Shown here: positions 33,471 through 42,200 of the stretch, piece by piece | Layout: each line of letters starts with the position of its first letter | How positions within the stretch are numbered: position 1 is the first letter of the stretch | Assembly: GCF_030450125.1 (NCBI RefSeq) | Contig: NZ_CP123923.1 | Location: 6,536,001-6,600,000, forward strand | Source of the DNA: Streptomyces sp. WP-1 | GTDB lineage: Bacteria; Actinomycetota; Actinomycetes; Streptomycetales; Streptomycetaceae | Reading direction: 5' to 3' | Length of the DNA: 64,000 nucleotides | The notes under the pieces: model-generated | What the model was told of the DNA's origin: nothing | The model's input: the letters and a program-made list of their open reading frames with translations, nothing else | The model's database searches: none | Made by a program: the position numbers and the translations under genes

Positions 33471-34310
33471 TCAGTCGACGCCGACCAGCCGGTACTGCTC
33501 GTCGCGGGCGTCGGTCAGGAACATCTGGCCCGGGGCGTGGGTGATGGCGAACGGCGGCCGGGAGGCCATCACCGCCGCCTGCGGGGTCACCCCGCACGCC
33601 CAGAACACCGGGATGTCGCCCTCCTGGCGGGCCACCGGGTCGCCGAAGTCCGGCCGGTCGAGGTCCGCGATGCCGAGCCCCGCCGGGTCCCCGCAGTGCA
33701 CCGGCCCGCCGTGCACGGCCGGCAGCAGGCTGCTCTCGCGGATCGCGGCCCCGAGCCGCTCGGGCGGCACCGGCCGCATGGACACCACCATCGGACCGCT
33801 CAGCCGGCCCGCCGGGCGGCACGGGCGCCCGGTGACGTACATCGGCACATTGCGGCCCTGCTCGACGTGGCGGATCGGCACGCCCGCCCGGCTCAGCGCC
33901 CATTCGAAGGTGAAACTGCATCCGAGCAGGAACGTCACCAGGTCCCCGCGCCAGTGGGGCCGCGCGTCGGTCGGCTCCGCGACCAGCTCGCCGTCCTGCC
34001 ACACCCGGTAGCGCGGCAGATCGGTGCGCAGATCGGCGCCCTCGGCGAGCACCGTCGTCGGGGAACCGGCGTCGGTGACGTCGAGCACCGGGCAGGGCCG
34101 GGGGTTGCGCGTGCAGAACAGCAGCATGTCGTAGGCCCAGTCGGCGGGCACCGCGATCAGGTTGGCCTGGGTGTGCCCGGCCGCGACCCCGGCCGTGGGG
34201 CCGGCGAGACCCGCGCGGAACCGGGCCCGCGCGGCCCGCGGGCTCCAGGCGGGCGCCCGCTCGTCGAGCGTGGTGACGGGACGGTCCTCGGTGCGCTGCA
34301 CCCGTGTCAT
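33471..34310 (-). CDS. DUF1445 putative hydro-lyase (D-glutamate cyclase family)
   Basis: A 279-residue protein with [47 protein letters not shown] and [13 protein letters not shown], matching the DUF1445/YcsI family. The vertebrate relative converts D-glutamate to 5-oxo-D-proline; bacterial members nearly always sit beside pxp genes. Here it is co-transcribed with them, suggesting supply or removal of 5-oxoproline. Its ATG overlaps the MFS stop (ATGA). Confidence 0.9.
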   Translation of the reverse strand: MTRVQRTEDRPVTTLDERAPAWSPRAARARFRAGLAGPTAGVAAGHTQANLIAVPADWAYDMLLFCTRNPRPCPVLDVTDAGSPTTVLAEGADLRTDLPRYRVWQDGELVAEPTDARPHWRGDLVTFLLGCSFTFEWALSRAGVPIRHVEQGRNVPMYVTGRPCRPAGRLSGPMVVSMRPVPPERLGAAIRESSLLPAVHGGPVHCGDPAGLGIADLDRPDFGDPVARQEGDIPVFWACGVTPQAAVMASRPPFAITHAPGQMFLTDARDEQYRLVGVD

Positions 34311-35611
34311 GCCAGTTCCTTCCCGCGCGTCTCGGGCAGCCCGAGCAGCGCCAGCGCCGCGATCCCGTAGCCGACCGCGCCGAAGACCAGCGCGCCGCCG
34401 ACGCCCCAGCTGTCGGCCAGGAAGCCGACCAGGGTGGGGAAGACCGCGCCCACCGCGCGGCCCGTGTTGTAGGTGAAGCCCTGTCCCGTGCCGCGCACCG
34501 CCGTCGGGTACAGCTCGCTGAGGTAGGAGCCGAAGCCGCTGAAGATGGCCGACATGCAGAACCCGAGCGGGAAACCCAGCACCAGGAGCACGGTGTTCGC
34601 GCCCTGCGGGATGTGCGCGTACGCCAGCACGCACACCGCCGACAGCAGCGCGAACAGCCAGATGGTGGCGCGCCGGCCGAGCCGGTCGGTGAGGTGGCCG
34701 CCGGTCAGATAGCCGAGGAACGCGCCGGAGATGAGGAAGGCGAGGTAGCCGCCGGTGCCGACGACGGAGAGGCCGCGGTCGGACTTCAGGTACGTCGGCA
34801 CCCAGGTGGCCAGCGTGTAGTAGCCGCCCTGTACGCCCGTGGACAGCAGGCTCGCCAGCACGGTGGTGCGCAGCAGGCCCGGGGCGCCGGCGCGGCCCGG
34901 CCGGAAGATCGCGGTGAACGAGCCGCGGCGCGGGTCCTGTTCGCGGGCCGCGAGGGCCACCGGCGCGTCGTGCACCCGGCGGCGCAGCCACAGCACCAGC
35001 AGCGCGGGCAGCGCGCCGGTCCAGAACATCACCCGCCAGGCCAGGTCGTCGCCCGCGAAGGAGAAGACCAGCGTGTAGACGACGGCGGCCAGCGCCCAGC
35101 CGACCGCCCAGGAGCTCTGGACCGCGCCGAGGGTACGGCCCCGGTGGCGGGCGGAGGCGTACTCGGCGACCAGGATCGCGCCGACCGCCCACTCGCCGCC
35201 GAAGCCGAGGCCCTGGAGCGCGCGGAAGACCAGCAGCGTCTCGAAGTCCGGCGCGAAGCCGCAGGCCACGGTGAACACCGCGTAGGTGAGCACCGTGATC
35301 ACCAGCGCCCGGACCCGGCCCACCCGGTCGGCGAACACACCCGCCAGGGCGCCGCCGACCGCCGAGACCACCAGTGTGACGGTGGTGAACAGCCCGGTCT
35401 GGCCGCTGTCCAGGCCGAAGTACGCGGAGAGCGCCACCATGCTCAGCGGCAGCGTGAAGTAGTCGTAGGAATCCAGGGCATATCCGCCGAAAGCCCCGGC
35501 GAACGCGCGCCACCCGTGCGGGCCGAGGTCGCGCAGCCAGCCGAACGTGCCGTCTTGGGGCGCGTGTTCGAGGGCGGGTGCGGTGGCGGGGGGAGGAGGG
35601 GTCGTGCTCAT
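34307..35611 (-). CDS. MFS transporter of the pxp operon
   Basis: A 434-residue permease with about 12 helices. [18 protein letters not shown] at TM1 with an Asp pair, [18 protein letters not shown] (loop 2-3 motif), [17 protein letters not shown] and [17 protein letters not shown] place it in the metabolite:H+ symporter group (carboxylate/sialate type). It probably imports 5-oxoproline or a related acid. The ATG at 35611 follows GAGGTG; a longer frame from 35665 lacks a site. First gene of the operon and divergent from the FadR-type regulator. Confidence 0.9.
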   Translation of the reverse strand: MSTTPPPPATAPALEHAPQDGTFGWLRDLGPHGWRAFAGAFGGYALDSYDYFTLPLSMVALSAYFGLDSGQTGLFTTVTLVVSAVGGALAGVFADRVGRVRALVITVLTYAVFTVACGFAPDFETLLVFRALQGLGFGGEWAVGAILVAEYASARHRGRTLGAVQSSWAVGWALAAVVYTLVFSFAGDDLAWRVMFWTGALPALLVLWLRRRVHDAPVALAAREQDPRRGSFTAIFRPGRAGAPGLLRTTVLASLLSTGVQGGYYTLATWVPTYLKSDRGLSVVGTGGYLAFLISGAFLGYLTGGHLTDRLGRRATIWLFALLSAVCVLAYAHIPQGANTVLLVLGFPLGFCMSAIFSGFGSYLSELYPTAVRGTGQGFTYNTGRAVGAVFPTLVGFLADSWGVGGALVFGAVGYGIAALALLGLPETRGKELA

Positions 35612-35671
35612 GGGCACCTCGCAGGAGGGGACGGAGGGTGCGGTGAAGTGAGCCGTGCCGAGCACCGTAGA

Positions 35672-35688
35672 GGATTGTTCAACGATCC
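35672..35688. promoter_or_regulatory. GntR/FadR-type operator between the pxp operon and its regulator
   Basis: GGATTGTTCAACGATCC is a 17-bp palindrome with one mismatch in eight pairs, and contains the TTGTTNAAC-like core of FadR-family sites. It lies 61 bp upstream of the transporter start and 50 bp upstream of the regulator start, so one dimer could control both. Confidence 0.65.
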
Positions 35689-35737
35689 CTCAATACTCAT
35701 GTTGTTTCGTTCCGCTGCCTGCGGTTGAATTCCGGGC

Positions 35738-36439
35738 ATGGCAGAGCAACTGGCGGGACTGGCCGACGACCGCGCCCTCCTGGGCCGTACGAGCACGGCG
35801 GAGCGGGTTTCGGACATCCTCAGGAGCCGTGTCGCGGACGGGTACTTCCCGCCCGGCACCCGGCTGTCCGAGGACAGCATCGGCGGCGCGCTCGGCGTCT
35901 CCCGCAACACCCTGCGCGAGGCGTTCCGGCTGCTCACCCATGAACGACTCCTCGTCCACGAGCTCAACCGGGGCGTGTTCGTGCGGGTCCTGACCGTCGA
36001 GGACGTCGAGGACATCTACCGCACCCGCGCCCTCGTCGAGTGCGCCGTCGTGCGCGGCCTCGGCGAGGCGCCGTACCCCCTGCGGCGCCTCTGCGACGCG
36101 GTCACCGAGGGCGAGACGGCGGCCGCCGAGGATGACTGGAAAGCGGTGGGTACGGCCAACATCCACTTCCACCAGGAACTGGTCGCCCTCGCCCGCAGCG
36201 CCCGCACGGACGAACTGATGCGCAGCGTCTTCGCCGAACTCCGCCTCGCCTTCCACCTGGTGGACGACCCGCGCCGGCTGCACGAGCCGTACCTGACCCG
36301 CAACAGGGAGATCCTGGGCGAGCTGGAGGCCGGGGAGCGGGGCGCGGCGGAGGGGCTGCTGGAGAGGTACCTGGCGGATTCGCTGGAGCGGGTGGTGGAG
36401 GCCTACCGGCGCCGGACGGGCGAGAACTCCGCCCCATGA
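35738..36439 (+). CDS. GntR-family (FadR/FCD) regulator
   Basis: A 233-residue regulator. The N-terminal winged helix includes RVSDILRSRVADGYFPPGTRLSED and GGALGVSRNTLREAFRLLTHERLLVHE. The C-terminal FCD helical domain has ALVECAVVRGL, NIHFHQELVALARSARTDELM and HEPYLTRNREILGELEAG, with the Asp/His metal-ligand pattern in which a carboxylate effector usually binds. It is divergent from the transporter-hydro-lyase-pxp operon and is the obvious regulator, perhaps sensing 5-oxoproline. Confidence 0.92.
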   Translation: MAEQLAGLADDRALLGRTSTAERVSDILRSRVADGYFPPGTRLSEDSIGGALGVSRNTLREAFRLLTHERLLVHELNRGVFVRVLTVEDVEDIYRTRALVECAVVRGLGEAPYPLRRLCDAVTEGETAAAEDDWKAVGTANIHFHQELVALARSARTDELMRSVFAELRLAFHLVDDPRRLHEPYLTRNREILGELEAGERGAAEGLLERYLADSLERVVEAYRRRTGENSAP

Positions 36440-36440
36440 G

Positions 36441-36478
36441 GCGCCCCGAAGGGGGCGTGGGGAACTGCGCGACAAGCC
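36441..36478 (+). repeat. Dispersed Streptomyces intergenic repeat, copy 3
   Basis: Two bases after the FadR-type stop, GCGCCCCGAAGGGGGCGT is followed by GGGGAACTGCGCGACAAGCC, the same core as the copies at 175-212 and 20418-20475. It separates the regulator from the SMC-like operon. Confidence 0.7.
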
Positions 36479-36577
36479 CGTCGAACCGGCGCCGAAATCC
36501 GGCCCGCACTCGGTCGGCCGAAGCGGCACGGCTTCCCGTTTGGGTAGATGTCAGACCGAGGACCTACTCTGTGCACC

Positions 36578-38089
36578 GTGACTTCCGACCCCGCTAAGCC
36601 GCAGCTCAGCACAGCGCAGCGCCCCGCTCCGGGACCCGCCGCCGACGAGGGCCTCGCCCGTCGGCTGCGCGCGCTCGCGTGCACCGCGCCGCTGCACGAC
36701 CTGGACGCCCGCAAGGGCAGCCTCGCGGGCGAGTACTCGGTGTACGGAATGGCCGAGGTGGCCCTCGCCGCCATCGACCTGGTCACGCTGAACATGGACT
36801 TCGACACCGGCGCCGACCACGAGCAGATCGTCGCCCGGCTGGTCCCCCGCATCGCCGCCCAGGCTCCGCACCGCCCCACCGCCGAGCACGAGCGCGTGGC
36901 CCGCTGGGTCATGGAGAACCTGATCAACGTCGGCAGCGTGGACCGCGGCTTCCGCGCCGTCTACGGCACCTTCGCGGCCGACGGCACCTATGTGCGCCGC
37001 GACTACGACTTCAAGCTCATCGAAGAGGTCCCGGGCCCCGGCGGCACGGTGTACCTGCGCACCACCGACGAGGCGGTCAACGTCCTGGTCGGCGCCCTCG
37101 ACACCGACGTCACCAGCGCCCAGATCGCCGCCGAGGTCAAGCTGGAGGTGCTGATCAACCGGGGCCGGCTCGCCGACGCCCAGCTCGCCGCCGAGCAGGC
37201 GCGCTACCGCACGGTGCAGTACTCCGAGACCCTGCGCCGCGCCCTCGACGCCACCCGGCGCAACGTGCGCGCGGTCGACTGGCTCAACGCCGTCCCCGAC
37301 ATGATCGCCGAGGCCCTGGAACACGTGGCCGACCGCTACCGGCACGAGAACGCGATCCTCACCAACATCCGCAAGGCCCGCGACGAGACCGAGGAGCCCG
37401 AGCACAAGCGGCGCGCCGCCGAGCTGGTCGACATCGTCAAGGACTGCATCCGCAGGCACACCCAGCTCCAGTCCCGGCTGCTGGAGGCGGGCCCGCTGTT
37501 CCGCGCGGAACAGGACCGGCAGGCTTTCGCCGCCCCCGCGAGCACCGCCGGGATAGACCTGTACGGCCACCTGGTCGCCCCGGTGCTGACTCTCCCCGCC
37601 GAGCGGGCCACCCGGGTCACGGACGCCTTCTTCGCCCGCGGCACCGGCCTGCGCACCCCTGTCTCGGTGCGGGTCGCCGACCTCGTGGACATCCTGCTGA
37701 CCCCGCCCGTGGAGCGTGAGCACCTGGGCGCGGAGATGCCCGAGCCCGACCTGATCGCGACGCCGGACGACAGCCGGTTCAGCGAGGAGCAGCTGGCCAC
37801 CGCCATGGAGCTGCTCGACCTGCCCGCCGACGCCCCGCGCAGACTCTCCGGGCTGCTCGCCGAGGCCCGGCGCACCGGCGACCCCGATCTCGCGTACCTG
37901 GTGGCCCTGCTGGCGGTGCACGCGGCCAGCCCCGCCGTCGGCACCGCCTACCGGCAGGGCGAGGAGAAGCTGCTGTTCGCCGTGGACGACGGCACCGAGC
38001 TGGACGACCCCGAGTTCGGCGGCGCCGATCTGATCGTCGGCATGGCGCTGCTGGACGCGGCCGGCATGGCGGCGGACCGGGCGGCGTGA
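36578..38089 (+). CDS. Kleisin-like (MukF/MksF/JetA-type) subunit of an SMC-like operon
   Basis: A 503-residue, mostly helical soluble protein. The N-terminal third (GEYSVYGMAEVALAAIDLVTLNMDF and HERVARWVMENLINVG) looks like winged-helix/dimerisation modules; a middle long helical region (ALEHVADRYRHENAILTNIR, EHKRRAAELVDIVKDCIRRH) resembles the kleisin linker. It is placed by context: next come a MukE-like protein and a large SMC-like ATPase. No catalytic motif is present. GTG at 36578 gives MTSDPAKPQ; an ATG at 36548 is possible, but TACTCT seven bases before the GTG suggests a leaderless transcript. Family assignment is inference. Confidence 0.7.
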   Translation: MTSDPAKPQLSTAQRPAPGPAADEGLARRLRALACTAPLHDLDARKGSLAGEYSVYGMAEVALAAIDLVTLNMDFDTGADHEQIVARLVPRIAAQAPHRPTAEHERVARWVMENLINVGSVDRGFRAVYGTFAADGTYVRRDYDFKLIEEVPGPGGTVYLRTTDEAVNVLVGALDTDVTSAQIAAEVKLEVLINRGRLADAQLAAEQARYRTVQYSETLRRALDATRRNVRAVDWLNAVPDMIAEALEHVADRYRHENAILTNIRKARDETEEPEHKRRAAELVDIVKDCIRRHTQLQSRLLEAGPLFRAEQDRQAFAAPASTAGIDLYGHLVAPVLTLPAERATRVTDAFFARGTGLRTPVSVRVADLVDILLTPPVEREHLGAEMPEPDLIATPDDSRFSEEQLATAMELLDLPADAPRRLSGLLAEARRTGDPDLAYLVALLAVHAASPAVGTAYRQGEEKLLFAVDDGTELDDPEFGGADLIVGMALLDAAGMAADRAA

Positions 38090-38184
38090 GTGGACCGGGC
38101 GGCGTGAACGGCATGAGCGGAGTGGGCTACATGAGCGGACCGGGCTGTAGGAGCGGGCCGGGGGCAATGAGCGCCAGGAGAGCG
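38086..38184 (+). repeat. 18-bp degenerate tandem repeat between the first two SMC-operon genes
   Basis: Units of 18 bp with consensus ATGAGCGGACCGGGCNNN run from 38086-38103, then a 9-bp partial unit, then 38113-38130, 38131-38148, 38149-38166 and 38167-38184. The first unit contains the stop of the upstream gene. Each unit starts with ATGAGCG or a variant, giving a row of false starts ahead of the next gene. Confidence 0.75.
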
Positions 38185-38246
38185 ACCGCACGCGAGTGGT
38201 CCGCAAGCAGCATGAGCGAGTCAGAGAGCGACAAGGAGTCAAAGCC

Positions 38247-39128
38247 GTGAGCGAGCACGTCGAGTGGAGTGACACCGAGGCCCCGGCCCCGTCGGCGGCC
38301 CCCGCCGCCGTCACCCCCGCCGACGCCGCCGACGCGGCGCGGCTCGTCGCCTACGGGCTCCAGCCCAAGCTCCAGCCCGCCCGCGACCAGGACTACACCG
38401 AACTGCTGCGCCGCTACCGCGAGGACCCGGCGTTCGCCCGGCTCGCCGACGCCGTCGCCGCCGGTCTCGGACTCGTCGTCCTGGAGGTGTCCCCGCGCGC
38501 CGGGATGGCCGTGACCGCCGCCGAGGACTCGGTGTTCGCCGTCCGCATGGGCGACTACGCGCGTCGCACCACCGCCGACTCCGGCGACCGCTTCCTGCAC
38601 GGCCTGGCCCATCTCGCCGTCGCCGCCCTCGCGTTCCCGCGCCCCGAGGACCTGGCCGACGACGGCTACATCGGCCGTGTCACGGTCAACGGCGTCGACG
38701 CGTTCGTCCGCCAGGCCTGCCGCCGCCTGGAGGAACGCGCCGAGGAACAGGGCGAGAACACCGACCCGGCCACCGACGCACCCGGCCTTGAGGCAGCCTG
38801 GCGGATCTGGGCCAGACGCAGCGCCACCGGCGCCACCAAGGACGCCCGCCGGCCCGCCTCCTCCACCACCGGCATCGTCGCCAAGGCCCTCGTCTTCCTC
38901 ACCGACTCCGGCTTCCTCCAGCGCACCGGCGACGAGGGCGGCGGCACCTACCGCACCACCGCCCGCTACCAGCTCCAGGTCCGCGACATGGCCGGTACCG
39001 CCGCCATGGCCGAACTGATCGAGCTGGGCGTGGTCCCGGTGACCGACGGCACCGCCAGCCTGCTGCCCGCCGAGGACACCGACGACCTGGAGCTGGTGGC
39101 CGACGCGGGCCTCCCCTTCCACTCCTGA
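38247..39128 (+). CDS. MukE/MksE/JetB-like (winged-helix) subunit of the SMC-like operon
   Basis: A 293-residue soluble protein. Two winged-helix-like parts are suggested: around FARLADAVAAGLGLVVLEVSP to HGLAHLAVAALAFPRPED, and ASSTTGIVAKALVFLTDSGFLQRTGDEGGGTYRTTARYQLQVRDM, where a wing-like beta pair is clear. This size and layout match MukE/MksE/JetB subunits that bind the kleisin. GTG at 38247 follows AAGGAGTCAAAGCC, a good site; an earlier frame start at 38196 has none. It ends 86 bp before the SMC-like gene. The assignment is from architecture and neighbours. Confidence 0.68.
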   Translation: MSEHVEWSDTEAPAPSAAPAAVTPADAADAARLVAYGLQPKLQPARDQDYTELLRRYREDPAFARLADAVAAGLGLVVLEVSPRAGMAVTAAEDSVFAVRMGDYARRTTADSGDRFLHGLAHLAVAALAFPRPEDLADDGYIGRVTVNGVDAFVRQACRRLEERAEEQGENTDPATDAPGLEAAWRIWARRSATGATKDARRPASSTTGIVAKALVFLTDSGFLQRTGDEGGGTYRTTARYQLQVRDMAGTAAMAELIELGVVPVTDGTASLLPAEDTDDLELVADAGLPFHS

Positions 39129-39214
39129 GGCGCTGAAGCACCGAAGCACGACGCACTGAAGCGCCCCGCGCCCCCGAACGACCGCACCTTTCACCAGACT
39201 TACGAGAGTCCGCC

Positions 39215-42200
39215 ATGTACGAGCTGTCCCGGGTCCGCCTCTACTCCATCGGGCCCGCCGGTGCGCGCTACGCCGACACCGTGCTTGACCTGCGCGGCGT
39301 GGGCGAGCCCGTGCCCGATCCGGCGCCCACGCAGGCGGAGTTCTTCGCGGAGGAGCCGTCCGGCCCGCCGCGCCGCCCCGCGCCCGCGGGCGTGCTGTTC
39401 CTGGAGAACGGCGGCGGCAAGTCCGTCCTGCTCAAGCTGATCTTCTCGGTGATGCTCCCCGGCCACCGCAACACCCTCGGCGGCGCCAGCTCCGGCGTGC
39501 TGCGCAAGTTCCTGCTCGCCGACGACTGCGGCCATGTGGCGCTGGAGTGGCAGCATGTGCAGACCGGCGATTGCGTGGTGGTCGGCAAGGTCAGCGAGTG
39601 GCGCGGCCGCCAGGTCTCCAACGACCCGCGCAAGTTCGCCGAGGCCTGGTACTCCTTCCGGCCGGGCCCCGGACTCAGCCTGGACAACCTCCCGGTGGCC
39701 GAGTCCACCGCCGTACGCCCGGCCGCCGAGGGCGTGTCCGGCGCCCAGGGCCGCCGCCGCACCATGAAGGGCTTCCGCGACGCCCTCACCGAGGGCGGCA
39801 AGGCGTACCCGCACCTGGAGGTGCACTGGGAGGAGATCCACGAGCGCTGGACCGAGCACCTCGGCGACCTCGGCCTCGACCCCGAACTCTTCCGCTACCA
39901 GCGGGAGATGAACGCCGACGAGGGCGAGGCGGCCGGCCTCTTCGCGGTCAAGAAGGACTCCGACTTCACCGACCTGCTGCTGCGCGCGGTCACCGACACC
40001 CGGGACACCGACGGCCTCGCCGACCTCGTCAGCGGCTTCGGCAGCAAGCTCGGCCGGCGCGCCGAACTGATCGCCGAACGCGACTTCACGGCCGGCTCGG
40101 TGGACCTGCTCGGCCGGATCGTGGAGGCCGCCGACGCCCGCGGGCGCGCCCGGGACATCCACGCCGGCGCCGAGCGCCGCACCCGTACCCTCGCCCGGCG
40201 GCTGTCCGCCCGCGCCGTACAGGAACGCGTCCGGGCCGCCGACCTCGCCCAGCGGGTCACCGCCGCCGCGTACGCCGTCACCCACTCCGAGGGCGCCCGC
40301 GAGCGCAGCTCCCTCATCGCCGCCGAACTCGCCTACCGGCACGCCTCGCTGGCCCTCGCCGCCGCCGAGAAGTCCGCCGCCGCGCAGAAGCGCGAGCTGG
40401 CCGACGCCCGCACCCTGCACTCCGCCTGGCAGGCCGCCGAGGCCGTGCTGCGCCACCGCGCCGCCGCCGACCGGGTCGCCCGGGTCTCCGCCGCCATCCA
40501 GGAGGCCGAACGGGACGCGGCCCCCGCCCTCGCCGCCCGCGCCAGGGCCGCCGTGGACCTCGTACGGGCCCTGCACGCGGCAGCCGGGAGCGCCGAGGAC
40601 CTGGCCAACGAGGAGGAGGAGCGCTCCGCCGCCCTCCAGGAGGCCGGTGACGCCGCCTACCGCGACTCCACCGCCGCCGCCACCGAGGCGCAGCGCGCCC
40701 GCAGCGAGGCCGGACATCTGCGCCAGCGGCTCACCGAGGTCGAGCAGGAGACCGCCGAGGCGGTCCGCGCCGGCTGGCTGGACGACAGCGCCCCCGACGC
40801 CGACCCGGCCCGCGCCGCACTCGCCGCCTCCGACGCCGAGAAGACCGCCGTCGCCGCCTGGGACACCGCCCGCGAGGCCGCCCGCACAGCCACCGAGCAC
40901 GCCCGGGAGACGGCCGCCGCCGAGTCCCGCGCCGAACTGACCGCGGCCCGCGCCGCCGACGCCGCGACCGCCGCCGCACGCTCCCACGACGCCGAACGCC
41001 GCCTCGCGGACGCGCTGGCCGCCGAGGAACGCCTCGCCGAACTCCTCGGCCTGCCCGGTACGGCACCCCGCGCCGGCCTGCCCGCCCAGCGCACCGACGA
41101 CACCGAGGGCGCCCCGCGCACCGACCGGGACGACCTGGCCGCCGGACCCCTCACCGCCGCCGAACTCGACCGCTGCGCCGACGAGTTGCGAAAGCTCCTC
41201 GACGACGCGGTGGGCACCGCCGAACGCCAGCTCTTCGACCTGCGCACGGCCGCCGCCGACGACTCCCGCATCCTCGGCGCGCTCGGCGACGGCGGACTGC
41301 TGCCGCCCGGCCCGGACGTCCTCGCCACCGTCGAGTTCCTCGGCGAGCACGGCATCCCCGCGCTGCCCGGCTGGCGCTATCTCGCCCAGGCCGTCGACCC
41401 CGCCGACCACGCCCGGGTGCTCGCCGCCCGGCCCGAGCTGGTCGACGGCGTCATCATCACCGACCCCGACACCCACGCCCGGGCCCGCGAGGCACTGGCC
41501 GACGCCGCCCTGCTGCCGCGCTCCGCCGTGGCCGTCGGCACCGCCGCCGCCCTGCTCGCCCCGACCCCCGCCGAAGACACCGCCCCGCACGGCGTGTTCC
41601 TGGTGCCGCCGAACCCGGCCATGCACGACGAGCACGCCGCCGACGAGGAGCGCCAGGCCCTGCGCGCCCGCGCCACCGCGCGCGACGAGGAGATCCGGGC
41701 CCTGGCCGCCCGGCTCGGCAAGGACCGCGAACTCGCCGCCCGGCTCACCTCCTGGCGCACCGGCTGCCCCGCGGGCCGCCTGCTCGAACTGGCCCGCGCC
41801 GCCGAGGAGGCCCGCGCCTTCGCCGAGGAGTCCGAGGCCGAACTCGCCGAGGCCCGCACCCTGCGCGCGGAGGCCGAGGAGAGCGCCGCCGAGGCCGTAC
41901 GGCTGCGCGACGAACGCCAGGAGGCTGCCCAGAAGGCCCGGCGCGCCGCCGACGCCCTGGCCGGACTCGCCCACCGGCTGCGCGAACGCGCCGGCTGGCA
42001 GGCCCGGCTGCGGGAACTCGCCGACGAGGCCACCGAGTCCGAGGCCCGCGCCCAGACCTGTCTGGACCGCGCCCGCGCCGCCGACGAGGACCGCCGCGCC
42101 GCCCAGCGCGCCGCCGACGACGCCCGCCGCACCGCCCGCGCGCTGCGCGCCGAGCGCGCCGAGATCGCCGGTGCCCCCGACGACGTACCGGTCGAGGAGA

